A stretch of DNA of 64,000 nucleotides. Origin: Telopea speciosissima. Lineage: Eukaryota; Streptophyta; Magnoliopsida; Proteales; Proteaceae. The stretch is taken from positions 19,959,542-20,023,541 of the forward strand of contig NC_057924.1 of the NCBI RefSeq assembly GCF_018873765.1. Direction: 5' to 3'. Below, in pieces: positions 12,395-22,486 of the stretch. The notes beneath the pieces were generated by a model, which had not been told where the DNA came from, ran no database searches, and saw nothing but the letters and a program-made list of their open reading frames with translations. Position 1 is the first letter of the stretch. Every line of letters begins with the position of its first letter. Made by a program: the position numbers and the translations under genes.

Positions 12395-12420
12395 CCATAG
12401 ATGGCGCTAAATCTATTGCG
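12395..12420 (-). other. Primer-binding-site region
   Basis: Just inside the 5' LTR the minus strand reads TTTAGCGCCATCTATGGG, a form of the GGCGCC-TCTGTGGG signature that follows the LTR in many plant Ty3/gypsy elements. Related forms sit beside the LTRs at about 903-922 and 35138. The tRNA used cannot be fixed by eye. Confidence 0.6.
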
Positions 12421-13322
12421 TGTGAAAACCTCCATCGCCTGGCTTGCCCACGGATGAGCATGCAAAAACTGAGTGAGCGCAAGAGAGCAGGTGTGGCTTC
12501 GACCGAGGATTCTCCGACGCTCAAGTCAGGTCTCCAGTGCAACTGTGTAACAGCTTAGAAAAAGTAAGATGAGCGTTTGGACTCCATACCTTAGTATTTA
12601 TAGGATGAGATGAGGCGGTTGGAGGAGTCCTAGTACGGTAAGAGTCATCTATTTGTAGGGCTCTTCCACGTGGAGCGGAGTGGAGAGTTATTTTCGGAGT
12701 TGGTCTCTTAATGAGGTAAGAGTCCTTATGGGAGTGTGAGCAGATTCCATGCGGGATTGCGACCCGATTCGTATCCCATGATTTTTGGGACACGCTGGCG
12801 TGGCTCTGTGATCTCCTGTATGCCGTTATTGAGGTTTCTGGAGAGGGCTTGGCCTCCAGCGGCCGTGGCCTCGGTGCTCGGCCTCGGACGACCGTGGCCT
12901 CAGTGTTCGGCCTTAGGCAGCCATGGCCTGAGTGCTCGACCTCGGCCTCGGTGTACATGGCATGGAGATTACCTCCGAACATGCGGGAGCTCGACTGAGC
13001 CATAGCGCTCTGCCTATGGCCGACTTATGTGGGCCTGGCTCAGGGCTCAGCAGGCCCGATCCTTGGCTATGGAACATGGTCATGTTGGGAAGATTGTTTT
13101 CTTGTTCTGCGCTTGGTGTAGCACCACGCACCTAGTGCTCGGCCCGATTCTCGGCGGGCTAAATGCTCTGCCTAGGTGCTCGGCCAGGCAAGAAATGAAG
13201 TGCTGCCTTTCTCCGGGTGAACGGTTCAGCCCGGTCTTGGACGGCTCGGCTTGGTCCTGGGATTTGGTCTCAACACATCCACGTGGCGACCTCTGGTTGG
13301 TTGGGAAATCTATGACTCATCA
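12421..13322 (-). repeat. 5' LTR of the Tat-type element
   Basis: 902-bp copy of 1721-2593. On the element strand it begins TGATGAGTCATAG and ends GGTTTTCACA. It carries one more unit of the GC-rich internal minisatellite (about 12850-12960) than the 3' copy. As the upstream LTR it would have driven transcription towards lower coordinates. Confidence 0.9.
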
Positions 13323-13860
13323 GGAGGAGAAACACACCCCCAAATCTCAACCTCATTTGTGAGGATTAAGCTGAGTAGAGCAAAACATGACAGCGATGAG
13401 AAGGATAGAGGAAGAAATTAAAGAAAAGAGGGTAGATTGTTCCTAAGTTATGAGGAGGATAGGAAGAAAGAGCATGAGAAAAGCAATGGTCATCGAAGAT
13501 GCACAGGACGTTAGCGGGAGCTGCAATGGTTGCCGGAGGTGCAAGGGACGCATCGCCAAGTTGCTCTAGGAACTGGATATGCTACTGTAACCAGGATGAG
13601 GTATGAGTGGACCTAGGGTTAGTTTGGGGGTTAAAAAAATTACTACGGTAGGGTTATCTTTATAATGGTATTATGGGTATTTAGATTATATTTGGGTGAT
13701 GACATCATCATTTAATAGTTCTCATCTAGCAGTAGGGGTACGTTTGTGAGAATCTTTCAAAATACAGGGGAGGTTTATGAAATAGATGAAATTCTAGGGG
13801 TGGTAGACGTAATTGTTTGAAACCTCAGAGGTGTTAACCATAAATTTCCCTTTATTTTAT
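13323..13860. mobile_element. Possible MULE end (remnant)
   Basis: Read on the minus strand from 13852, the sequence starts GGGAAATTTATGG and continues ACACCTCTGAGGTTT and ACCCCTAG. This is the same style of terminus as the Pack-MULE at 48.7-50.1 kb and the end at 30.14 kb: GGGnAAnTTA followed by runs of ACCCCCTGAGGTTT. Its partner end is not visible; the Tat-type element may have landed inside it, or the partner lies outside the window. The inner part (13323-13600) has no recognisable coding content. Confidence 0.4.
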
Positions 13861-13928
13861 TATATGTTGCACCTATATTGTTATACCTGTGACCCAATCC
13901 ATACTAATTAAACCTATGTGTGTTGTAG

Positions 13929-14219
13929 TGTAGTTTGGGAGGCTCCCTACATCAGTGAACTATTTAAGCTGACAATTAAGCCCACACATAAGATCCTTGA
14001 TCCAGAATCAGGGGAGCCCGTTGAAGAGAGATTCCTCAACCAAGAGTGGGGAAGATTTATTGATAGGAAGTTCGTCGATTATCCTTTGAGCATTATCCCC
14101 AGAAGTGAGGAGTATCGAAAAAGGAGCCCAATGTCTTGTAACATCGACACCTAGTGTCTTTGCAAAGTGTGCATCGAGATGAGGAAGTTCTTCGTGGTTC
14201 TGGAGAAAGACTTTGATTA
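13929..14219 (+). pseudogene. Exon-like piece of an unrecognised host gene
   Basis: An open, protein-like stretch (VVWEAPYISELFKL..., with KPTHKILDPESGEP and RFIDRKFVDYPLSII) of normal composition runs from an AG acceptor-like site (TGTGTTGTAG before 13929) to a good donor-like AA/GTGAGC at about 14219. One in-frame stop at about 14152 interrupts it. I do not recognise the family. A lone exon between repeats with a stop suggests a gene fragment or a decayed gene; no second exon was found. Confidence 0.3.
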
Positions 14220-14995
14220 AGTGAGCTGCTAATTATACAAGTGTGTATTTTATGTTTTAAACATGATTAGTAGATTTTAAAGTACATTAGTTAGTTGTGG
14301 GCCTTACCTATTGTCACTTTACACTAAAATGGCCCTAGGGCTTTAGAACCTTTTTTCTTAAATTGGAATTTGGACAGTGGGCCTAATTTGTGTTAAAAGG
14401 CCCAACAACTTATTAGAACCTAAGGATTTGGATTTGCGTCCATCCAAACATGCCCTAGTGGCAAAGATGAGTAAAGTAAATAAGGGGCTAAAATCGCTAT
14501 TCAATCCATAAATCGATTTGGAGAGAAGAAGAAGGGGAAGAGAGGAGGTGGAGCTCAATCCACTCTCACCATCAAATTGGTGAGTATCTCATCTCCCATT
14601 TCCATCTCTCTCTCCCTCCATTAATTTCATTTTGAGTTAGGTTTGGGAATGTCCTACCATTAATGCAGCTTTACCCACCTGAGTGAGGAAGCCATTAATG
14701 GAAGGTACAAATGCCATTATGTTGCAGCTAAATGAACCCATACAACCTCCATTTTCTTTCCTATTTGAAACCCCAACTCATATGAGTAAACCCTAGTTTT
14801 AGAACTAGTAATTTTAGGGATTTCTCAAGGGGTTTGGGAATGCTCTCATATGGTTGTTTATCAAACAACATTGTGGGCTTTAAATGAGCCCTTACACCGA
14901 TATGTACATCCCCATGTACTCATCCCTCCATGTTGTGTTGAGAAATCTATTTAAAACCCTAGGGTTTATGAACCACTACTATAGGGCCTGGGAGG
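14220..14995. other. No gene seen
   Basis: AT-rich spacer containing a purine-rich tract (14520-14560) and a CT-rich tract (about 14600-14630). No convincing coding or repeat structure was seen. Confidence 0.5.
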
Positions 14996-15725
14996 TAAGG
15001 GTGTCAATTGGTTCGATTTTGGGCTATTAGTTCGGTTCTTTAACGGTTCCAGTCCTAAGAGGTTAGGATCATCACTTGACCAATAAGCTAACCGGTTCTA
15101 AGCCTAAATTTTTTATTTAAAAAAAAAATATTTAGCACATACTACTATAGTTGGAAAACCATGTTTTGACTCGGCCGAGTTACCCGAGTCGGGTCAAAAT
15201 TTTGGAAAACCTGGTCAAGAGTCATGTAGACTTGGCCAAGGTGAAAAATGACGCGACTCGGTATTGACTCGCTCAAGTCAAGCAAGACTCAATTTTTTAA
15301 CCCGAGTCACTTTTAACTAGGCGAGTCTTGTCAATTTTTAAATACATAAATGCTACTTGACTTTTTTTTGGTAATATAAATACTACTTGATTATGAATGA
15401 ATATATCAATAAATATAATAAGTAACAACCAATAAATGTAAGTCTAAATGTGTAAAACCATGAAGACCAAAAATGCTTATCATAACAAACGTTTTGGAAC
15501 TCTCTCTCTCTCTCTCTCTCTTCTTGGAAATTGCCATGTAGCATTTATAATTCTGTATTTAAATGAAAAGAAGCCATCTCTCTCTCTCTCTCTCTTCTTG
15601 GAAATTGTCATGTAGCATTTATAATTATGTATTTAAATGAAAAGAAGCCATCTCTCTCTCTCTCTCCACATTGCAGTCTTCATCATCCAAGCCATAACAA
15701 TGTAGCATTTATTCTTATTTTTTAA

Positions 15726-15759
<34 letters not shown>

Positions 15760-16353
15760 ACTCGGCTTGACAGGGTTTAACCGGGCCGAGTCACTAGGTT
15801 TTCTAAAAGGCAAGTCGAGTCAGAAAACCTGGTTTTCCAATTATGCATACTACATATATTCAATAATAATATAAATAAGATTAATTTCAATCAAATGAGA
15901 TGTGTAGCCCACCATCATTTTTTCTCAAAACTCAACTAGTCTATATTACCTCTTGTTTTATATTCAATTAATAAGTTGGAACACCACAACCCCCATAAAG
16001 AAAGATTATTGTAAGACATGTTCTTAAGTTAGCATTCCCAAAAGAACCTTTAGATTAATAGTTGAATCTTTAGTAAAATAGTGTATGGGATAACAGGTAT
16101 CAGTCAAAATTTATTGGTAACCCTTAGTCTTAAGAATTACATATATAATATATAAGGTTAGGATGTGTATTTGTACCAATTTCATCGGTTCCTAGTTTGT
16201 TGTTGGTCTATCAGTTCTAGAACCATTGGGAAACCAATAACTTAATTGCTAATTTAAGTACCGAACCGATAAACTATTGGGTGGGTCAATTTTGGTTCTT
16301 AACGGGTCGATTTCAATCCGGTTCCAATTTCTGATCCAAAATTGACACCCTTA
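14996..16353. mobile_element. Non-autonomous TIR element (TAAGGGTGTCAA ends) with a nested insertion
   Basis: The ends are inverted copies: TAAGGGTGTCAATT at 14996 and AATTGACACCCTTA ending at 16353. Similarity continues inward (a GTTCGGTT / CCGATAAACTATTGG-type region seen in both). Without the 700-bp element nested at 15146-15845 the length is about 650 bp. There is no coding content. In the right arm the same element starts at 47260 and runs outward, but its far end is missing, so the edge of the inverted duplication falls inside this element. No clear target duplication is visible. Confidence 0.65.
15146..15845. mobile_element. 700-bp MITE-like element with 8-bp target duplication
   Basis: The ends are inverted: TATAGTTGGAAAACC at the left and, as reverse complement, CATAATTGGAAAACC at the right. 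The similarity continues through GTTTT and ACTCGG. It is flanked by the direct repeat CATACTAC (15138-15145 and 15846-15853). The right arm holds the empty site, reading ACACATACTACATATATT on the matching strand near 47755. Inside are CT microsatellites, two copies of an about 70-bp block and an A-tract. It has no coding capacity. An 8-bp duplication suggests the hAT group, but the termini are not typical, and a 9-bp duplication with one mismatch (Mutator-like) is also possible. Confidence 0.85.
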
Positions 16354-16450
16354 TTGAGAGTGGAAAATGTATGCAACATTACCCCTGCTTCACAGGAAAG
16401 ACTGTTTCCAAGTTTTGAACATGCAACCAACAGGTTTAATAGACCATCAA
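16354..16450 (-). repeat. Au-type SINE fragment (left-arm copy)
   Basis: On the minus strand a GGTTnnAAACTTGG-like promoter B box is followed by GGAAACAGTCTTTCC and GCAGGGGTAATGTTGCATACAT. The latter is close to the 3' body of the angiosperm Au SINE, which is known to carry an AGGGGTAAGGCTGCGTACA-type segment. The mirror copy is at 47140-47258, so this insertion is older than the inverted duplication. Confidence 0.65.
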
Positions 16451-16484
16451 AATTTATTATTTTTGTTATCTATTACAGGCCGAT

Positions 16485-16632
16485 CTTTATCCTCTCAAGT
16501 GTTGTGCACTGCCCAGTGCACCTAACTATGTGCATTCAACGATGCACTAGGCAGTGTACCTTTAAAGTTAACCTCTCAATCTCATGGTCACTGTCAGATG
16601 CTCAAGTGTGGTGCACTGGCTGTGCACTATCA
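16485..16632. repeat. Hairpin repeat, CACTTGAGAGGAT family (left-arm copy)
   Basis: It begins TTATCCTCTCAAGTG and contains internally complementary runs around GTGCACTGCC / GGCAGTGTACC. The right-arm partner at 46946-47084 keeps both ends (TTATCCTCTCAAGTG ... CACTTGAGAGGATAA); this copy has lost the second end. It has no coding content. It is present in both arms, so it predates the duplication. Confidence 0.75.
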
Positions 16633-17052
16633 TTACAAAAGGCCCATCTAAAACACTGATTTGTTTACACTCACCAACCACTTTTTCCATCTTGATATTC
16701 CTATCCGTTGTAGCATTATGCTAATCTAACGCGCAGAAACAATGGATATTATTTTTACAACACAGATAAAGAATACTGTATGTCTCAAAAGTTTTGTTTG
16801 AGGGAACTAATCTTGTAAGGAGAAATGCAGAGTTAAAGTTTAAACTAAGAATATATGGTTATTGGCATTATAATCCTACTGTCATGGGTTAACATTTTGT
16901 ATAACCAAGTCTGCCACATGCCCCAATGATACGTTGTGAATTATTGGGAAAAGGTGACTAACCTCGAAAAACATGAACCCTGGAAGAAACAGAGAAGAAT
17001 ACAGACATAGTACTGCACGAAATTACTGCCTCATTCCTCTTAAAATAAAAAA

Positions 17053-19089
17053 TCCCACTACCTAGGACTGCAGATAGAGAACTATTTCACCCAGAACCTG
17101 AGTTTTGGGAAGACGGGGCTTCCAATTCGCTACCTAGGAGTCCCGTTGGCTCCCAAGTCTCTTCGACCTGCGGATTTTACACCCCTGATTACTCGGTTGG
17201 AGGGGAGGTTAACATCTTGGAAGGCTCGGTCCTCGTCGTATGCGGGGAGATTGGTACTCATTAAGGCTGTCCTCATAGGTACTATTTCTTATTGGTTGAA
17301 TTTCTTCCGCATCCCTCGATGTGTTATCCACAGCTTGGAAAGGACCCTGGCTAAGTTCCTCTGGTGGGGGAATGCACAGAAGGGTATGTACAAGGTTGTT
17401 TGGGATTCGGTTTGCAAGCCAAGGGATGGGGGGGGGGGGGGGGGGGGTTGGCTGGGCCTAAGGAGATTGTCTGAGTGGAACTCAGCGGCTTTAATGAGAC
17501 ATGTTTGGTCTATTGCGACAAACGCTCCATCCTGCTGGGTCGCTTTTATACGCCATCGTTGGTTGCGACGTCACTCTGTTTGGTCGCTGGGCATCCCCTC
17601 CCAGTGCTCAACAACCCTCAAACACATCCTTCTTCTAAGGGGGGCAGCGATTGGAATGTCAAGATACCTGGTTCGATCAGGTGAGCAGACTCTTCTGTGG
17701 TTTGATCCTTGACTCCCACATGGCCCTTTGGCCCAGCCAGGTTTGCTAATCTCTGAAGCTCCGGGAAGGCAACCCTTTGAAAAAGTGGCTGCAATTCGGT
17801 CTGCGGAGGGTTTATGGATGGCACCTGTAAGTGATGACATACTAAAGGATTGGTGGGGTGAGATATCTAATACAAAAGTTTATAAAAGAATTCCCTACGA
17901 TACGTTGATATGGACTGCAGAACCCAGTGGGAGGTTTAGCTTGAGATCAGCATGGGAGTCTCTACGTACAAGGAGTCAGAAGGTGGCATGGCACAAGTTG
18001 GTCTGGTTCCCCACGGCTCAACCTCGGTTTGCATTTATCACTTGGCTGGCATGTAAGGAATAGCTACCCACCAAGTCTCGCCTTGCTGCTTGGGGGGTGC
18101 AAGTGGACATATCTTGTGTGCTTTGTGGTGCTTCGGTCGAAACATTGGACCACGTCTTTTTCCAATGTCCTTTCTCTTCAGTTATTTGGAGCGGCCTTCT
18201 TCTCATTCATCAATATAATCGGTGTCCTCTTGCAACATGGTATTGTGAGGTGACATGGCTCATGAAGCACTTTCATGGGACTTCTCTGATGAGCAGGGTT
18301 AAGTGCTTCAGCTTCATCATAGCGACCTATAGAATCTGGGAAGAAAGGAACAACCGCTTGTTTAACAGCAAGATGTGTGACGCGGAGGGGGGTGCTTCGT
18401 AGAGTGGTCATTGACACGAGAGCTCGCTACTCTCACAACACTGGTGTGGTTATCGACTCTCCGGCAACGAGGACCTTCTTTAGTAGATGGGAGGTGCAGG
18501 TGCAGTTCAAGCACACCTCGGCGACCTTTCATCGCTGCCCCCCCCCCCCTCGGGATGGCTGGAAGTTAACTGCGATGGGTCAGTGCATGATCGCCGGGGT
18601 GGCTTTGGCGCAATTTGCAGGGACGTTACTGGTCGGGTTCTATTTGCGTTGGCTGGTGGTGCTGAAGAAGAGAGTGTTTTAGGTGCTGAGTTGCTCACCA
18701 TTCGCTATGGCCTGTAGAAAGCTCGATCTTTGCAGCTTCCCCGTGTGCAGGTCTGTTCTGATTCAAGCTTTGCAATTGGGATTATTGGAGGGGGCTTTGA
18801 GGTACCTTGGTACCGCAGGGCGCTTCTGGAGGAGATCCACCAGCTTCGTGATGAGTTCCTGGGTTGCTTTTTTGTGCACCACCTTAGGGAGATCAATAGA
18901 TGTGCTGACCATCTGGCAGGCTTGGTCAATGTGAACCGGGTCCTCCACCTGGATGTTAACAATCTCTCCACGACTCTCGCTAACCTTGTGAGCGATAATG
19001 TTTGTGTGAGGGCATTTGTAAGACTGTAATTCCCCTCTTATATTTCTTCAATAATATTATCACTGCCCTTTCTATCCAAAAAAAAACAA
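17053..19089 (+). mobile_element. L1-type LINE, 5'-truncated ORF2 (zf-RVT and RNase H)
   Basis: Plus-strand remains of a plant L1 ORF2. The C-terminal reverse-transcriptase region (RYLGVPLAPK, SWKARSSSYAGRLVLIK, GTISYWLNFF) runs from about 17115. The zf-RVT region (PSGRFSLRSAWE, then C-V-L-C and H-V-F-F-Q-C) is at about 17920-18210. An RNase H domain (VNCDGSVHDRRGGFGAI, later SDSSFAI and INRCADHLA) is at about 18550-18930. A short A-tail is at 19077-19089. Stops at about 17710 and 18061 and a frame slip near the G-tract at 17428-17447 kill it. The right arm runs straight from the 17052 side to the 19090 side, so the insertion is later than the duplication. RNase H at the end of ORF2 is a known trait of plant L1 elements. 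Confidence 0.9.
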
Positions 19090-19463
19090 AATGTCATTCA
19101 TATTGATGTTACTACGTGTACTCTCATTGGCCACCACACTAGTACAAGGATTAGACGACCAGGCAGCAATCTCTTGCTCCAAGAATATATATTTAAAAAA
19201 AAGGGAAAAGCTCTCTGAGCCCATTGGAGGATACTCTCTCTCTCTCTCTCTCTCTCCATATGAAATGGCCTTGCTTACAAAATCATTCTTTCGCATCTCA
19301 TTGGTGCGCTCCACTGTATCGCTTGCTAGGCAACCTTCTCCCAAGATATAAATAGAAAGAGAAGAGCCACATATACTTATGATGTGGCAAAAAGAGAGCA
19401 TTATCAATCCCTATTTAGTGATAGTGGTGTCAAAAGAACCCGACAAACCCGAACCTGGAATTT

Positions 19464-19610
19464 TTATCCTCTCCTGTTACAACACGGTGCTGTAACGCAT
19501 TGTGCGGCGACTGCAGAGGCCATGTGCACCATGTGGGGCCCACTGTGCCACATGGCCTCGGCAGCGCCGCACGATCCGTTACAGCACCGTGGTGTAACAG
19601 GAGAGGATAA
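19464..19610. repeat. Hairpin repeat, GTTACAGCACCGTG family
   Basis: Near-perfect palindrome: TTATCCTCTCCTGTTACA at the left answers TGTAACAGGAGAGGATAA at the right. Inner arms are GGTGCTGTAACG / CGTTACAGCACC, and the loop itself is self-complementary (GAGGCCATGTG / CACATGGCCTC). It is followed by GATTCTCC. The right arm lacks it: near 45790 the flanks join directly. It therefore inserted into this arm, or left the other, after the duplication. Confidence 0.85.
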
Positions 19611-19737
19611 TGATTCTCCAAACCAGTCCTGAGCCCGGATAGGATTGAGCCAGGGCCTGTGTTTAATATAGGGTCGGATTGGATTTAGTGTTTTCCTAGC
19701 CCTGGGTTGAGGCCTCGACCCTGTATTATATAATATA

Positions 19738-19870
19738 TAGCGAGTGGGCATTGGTGTAATGATAGTTTTTTTTTTTTTTTTTTTTTTTTTGTATTCTGAC
19801 CAAGTGGGTCAGGGGTTCAAATCTGAGAACAGCCTCTTTGTGAAAAATGTGTTGTTTTTGTGACCTTGGC
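19738..19870 (+). repeat. tRNA-derived SINE, Au-like (left-arm copy)
   Basis: TGGTGTAATGATAG gives a tRNA A-box-like start and GGGGTTCAAATCTG a B box. AACAGCCTCTTTGTGAAA follows, as in Au SINEs (GGAAACAGCCTCTTTGC). A run of about 30 T (19767-19795) has replaced the middle. The mirror copy is at 45545-45660, so it is older than the duplication. Confidence 0.65.
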
Positions 19871-20099
19871 TTTATTAAGTGTGTTGTGATTGGGCTTTGT
19901 TAGTTCTGCAATTAGTGGACCAACATATTAGGATCAATCAAGGTCAATCAGATCCGGGCCGGACTTAGGAAAACACTTCAAGGGTGAGGCTGAGTTGAGT
20001 GAATGATTGGCCCTAAAAGGGCTGGGCTGGGCTTGGTTTAAGTTAAGGCTCCTAAGATTAGGCTAGAGTTTAGGGCAAGCCCGGCCTAGCCTGGCCCGT

Positions 20100-21000
20100 T
20101 GACACACCTAATTGAGCACTAATTTTAGTGCTCAATTATGTTTTGCAATAAGTTTCTCATCTCTAATTGTATTCATCCACATCTTCTCATATTTCTACCT
20201 CTACCGGACTTCATATTTTGTCCATCTTCATTTTCTTTATTGGATTACATTAACATGTCAATTGAGGATCATGTTACGTTAATGCTCGATGGTGTGTTTG
20301 ATCAATCTTCTTGCCAGGCTGGATGAGCCCTATTGTATTAAAATCCATAATCAGTTTGCTTTTTGTAGCTTCGAATCATGGTGAAACATGTGTGCGGATA
20401 TCCCTCGTAAAAAAAAGAAAAATCATGGTTGAACAGGAGGTAGGGTTGAGTCTTTGAATCAAAGTCCAGCTCAAGTCCTCGTACGAGGTCAATCCTTGGG
20501 ACTTGCGCACCACTCTAATGAAATCTAGAGGGGGCAGTGGATTCCATTAGAGTGGTGCTCAAGTCCCAAGAACCGTCCTCATATGAGGACCTGAACCATC
20601 GGAGAACATAAGATTGAATTGAGACAAAGGCTAAAGGATTGCTCCAAGGTCTCTAAGGAAAAGTGTTGTTGGGGTGCAAATCCTTAGAAGTGTGGACAAA
20701 TTCTCAAGAGTTGATCGCTATCTTGAGCATGCATATAGGGGGTGGAGATTACTCTTTTAATGCTGTGGGTTGGAAGGTACAATCGGATAACTCTATACAA
20801 TAGGCAAACATGTTGGCAATTAAAGGTCGGACCTATAGGCTGAGTTAGGATTATTAATAATAGGGATGTGATGGATATTTTATATGTTTTTCTTTTAATT
20901 TAATTTATTTTTATTTTATTTTATTTCCATAAAAAATATTCCTCTCTCGAAGAAAAGAAAAGTTGTACAAAACTACCGTTAGCAGTGTTGTACACCCAAT
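20100..21000. other. No gene seen; small inverted repeat at 20505-20575
   Basis: Spacer shared in part with 45010-45480. It includes a palindromic piece in which CACCACTCTAATGAAATC (20511) is answered by ATTCCATTAGAGTGGTG (20547-20563). The right-arm version is at about 45384-45438. No coding potential was found. A T-rich stretch lies at 20880-20940. Confidence 0.5.
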
Positions 21001-21006
21001 ACCGGA

Positions 21007-21323
21007 TTTTTATCTCGTCAAGTATAGTTCACTTTCAAGTGCACCAAAAAGGTACATCTGACGGTGCACATACACTTGGGAGAGTGTTTTGAACAAAATC
21101 ACTTTAAGGTACCCAAGGGATTAGCTCAGTTGGCAAAAGACCAACTTCTCAAATAAGTTGTCATGAGTTCAAATCACCTTAATTGGGGCCTATCTCCATC
21201 CCCTAATCCCACCCGCCCCCCCTCCCTCTCTCCCTCCTTATCATACAAACTCTTAATCCCAAAAAACAAAAAATCACTTTAAAGTGACGATGTACCTTTT
21301 TTATGCACTTGAGGTGATAAAAA
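21007..21323. repeat. Hairpin repeat, CACTTGAGGTGAT family, split by a SINE
   Basis: The outer arms are TTTTTATCTCGTCAAGT (21007) and ACTTGAGGTGATAAAAA (21307-21323), with inner arms around AAAAAGGTACATC / GATGTACCTTTTTT. The loop is interrupted by a SINE at 21108-21269. Without the SINE the hairpin is about 145 bp. It is absent from the matching place in the right arm (near 45010), so hairpin and SINE both arrived after the duplication. Confidence 0.75.
21108..21269 (+). repeat. tRNA-derived SINE with 13-bp target duplication
   Basis: It opens with a tRNA-like head: TTAGCTCAGTTGG fits the RNA polymerase III A box and GAGTTCAAATCACC the B box, about 30 bases apart. A C/T-rich body and an A-rich end (CCCAAAAAACAAA) follow. 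It is flanked by perfect 13-bp repeats AAAATCACTTTAA at 21095-21107 and 21270-21282, the hallmark of target-primed insertion. Total length is about 162 bp. The SINE family is not identified. Confidence 0.85.
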
Positions 21324-21380
21324 TTCTCTAATCCTGCACTCGAAATGGAAATTTTAATTTTACTATCGGATATATATATA

Positions 21381-21620
21381 TATAGAGAGAGAGAAGGGGG
21401 TATTTTGGTCAATACGACTTACTCATTTGAATTTACCACACAGCCCCTCTGATCCTTTATCGTCCTCGTGACGTAATGAACATGGAGGGGGTAATTTTAC
21501 CACCAGTTATATATAGAGAGAAGGGGGTATTTTGGTCAATACGACTTACTCATTTGAATTTTCCACACAGCCCCTCTGATCCTTTATCGCCCTCGTGACG
21601 TAATGAACATGGCTGGGGTT
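21381..21620 (+). repeat. Tandem duplication (126-bp period) upstream of the agenet gene
   Basis: GAGAAGGGGGTATTTTGG occurs at 21391 and again at 21517, and the following about 95 bases (through GACGTAATGAACATGG) are repeated almost exactly. The right arm (44870-44970) has a single copy, so the doubling is confined to this arm. It lies 160-400 bases before the TATA-like box of the agenet gene and so doubles a stretch of its upstream region, including a GACGTAA motif. Confidence 0.85.
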
Positions 21621-21781
21621 ACCCACGGTTTCGGTTGGATGGGATTTGACCTGGTCAACCTTTTCACATTCCTAATACAGAAAGGAAAGAAGTCTGGTTT
21701 CCTTTTTCTAATTTTCTCTCAATCCAATCCACTAAACTTTCTAATTCCTACATCAAATAGGAAAACAACCCAGAAATCTAC

Positions 21782-21790
21782 ATATAAAGT
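21782..21790 (+). promoter_or_regulatory. TATA-like box of the left agenet gene
   Basis: ATATAAAGT about 145 bases before the ATG, conserved in the right arm as CTTATAAAGT (44661-44670, minus strand). The implied transcript start near 21815 places the CTT-repeat (21841-21869) in the 5' leader. Confidence 0.6.
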
Positions 21791-21931
21791 CATAACCCCT
21801 CCTACTCTCACGAAACTGAAAAACCAGCAGCAAACACTTTTCTTCTTCTTCTTCTTCTTCTTCTTCTTCATTCTTCTTCTCACTATTCTCATTAATACCT
21901 AATCCCCTGCTAAAACCCAAACTCCTTAACA

Positions 21932-22486
21932 ATGAAAAAATCATCAAAAAATCTGAATTATCGGATTGGTGATTCAGTTGAGGTTCATAGCAATGAAGAA
22001 GGCTACGTTGGTTCATTCTACGAAGCAAAAGTGCTTGATGTCTCAAAAAATCATGTATTAATGGTAGAATACAAAACACTTGTAACTCCTGATGAATCAA
22101 AATGGCTTAGAGAAAGAGTTCATGTGAGTCAAGGACGGCCTCGTCCTCCTCAACTTCAAGTTTCTAATTTCAATCTCTCCGACGAAGTAGATGCTTATGA
22201 TAATGAAGGTTGGTGGGTTGGAAGAATCACTAGGATTTGTGAATCAAAGTATTACGCATGCTTCGATGGAAATAGTAGCAGCTGCAAAGGATCATCATCA
22301 TCATCAGATGATGATGATGATGATGAGATTAATAATAATCCTCAGAAAAGAAGATTGATAGATGAATCTAAATACTATGTTTATTTCTCAACTACTCAAG
22401 ATTTGATTGCTTACCCTCTCTCTCGTCTCAGACTTCATCAGGAATGGAAGAATGGCAAATGGTTTCCTTACAGTTCCGGCCTTTGA
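21932..22486 (+). CDS. Small agenet-domain protein (left copy)
   Basis: 184-residue open frame without introns. It has two agenet (Tudor-like) repeats. The first spans about residues 10-70 (YRIGDSVEVHSNEEGYVGSFYEAKV ... LVEYKTL-like strand). The second starts at about 78 (FNLSDEVDAYDNEGWWVGRITRI) and ends LHQEWKNGKW. The second repeat is split by a Ser- and Asp-rich insert (about residues 112-140), after which ESKYYVYF echoes the earlier ESKYYACF, as if a piece was doubled. Agenet domains bind modified histone tails or act in chromatin- and RNA-linked roles; a protein this small probably works as a reader or adaptor, which is inference. The ATG at 21932 is the first after the CTT-rich leader and is conserved in the mirror copy (about 90% alike). 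AATAAA follows at 22593. The frame is intact, so it is probably functional. Confidence 0.8.
   Translation: MKKSSKNLNYRIGDSVEVHSNEEGYVGSFYEAKVLDVSKNHVLMVEYKTLVTPDESKWLRERVHVSQGRPRPPQLQVSNFNLSDEVDAYDNEGWWVGRITRICESKYYACFDGNSSSCKGSSSSSDDDDDDEINNNPQKRRLIDESKYYVYFSTTQDLIAYPLSRLRLHQEWKNGKWFPYSSGL

Larger units (their letters stand above)
1721..13322 (-). mobile_element. Ty3/gypsy LTR retrotransposon, Tat-type (broken)
   Basis: A long LTR retrotransposon lying on the minus strand. Order in its own sense: 5' LTR (12421-13322), primer-site region, gag, protease, reverse transcriptase, a first RNase H, a second RNase H, integrase, tandem-repeat tract, an extra block coded on the opposite strand, polypurine tract, 3' LTR (1721-2593). 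Two successive RNase H domains and the absence of a chromodomain after integrase point to the Tat lineage. Both LTRs start TG and end CA on the element strand. The first 165 bases of the two LTRs differ at about 10% of sites by eye, so the insertion is a few million years old or more. The coding region has many breaks (several to about ten), so the copy is dead. No flanking target duplication is seen. Confidence 0.9.

Noticed and set aside
21115-21185. Functional tRNA gene
   Set aside because: The A and B boxes are present but the cloverleaf does not close, and the unit has an A-rich end and a 13-bp target duplication, so it is a SINE.
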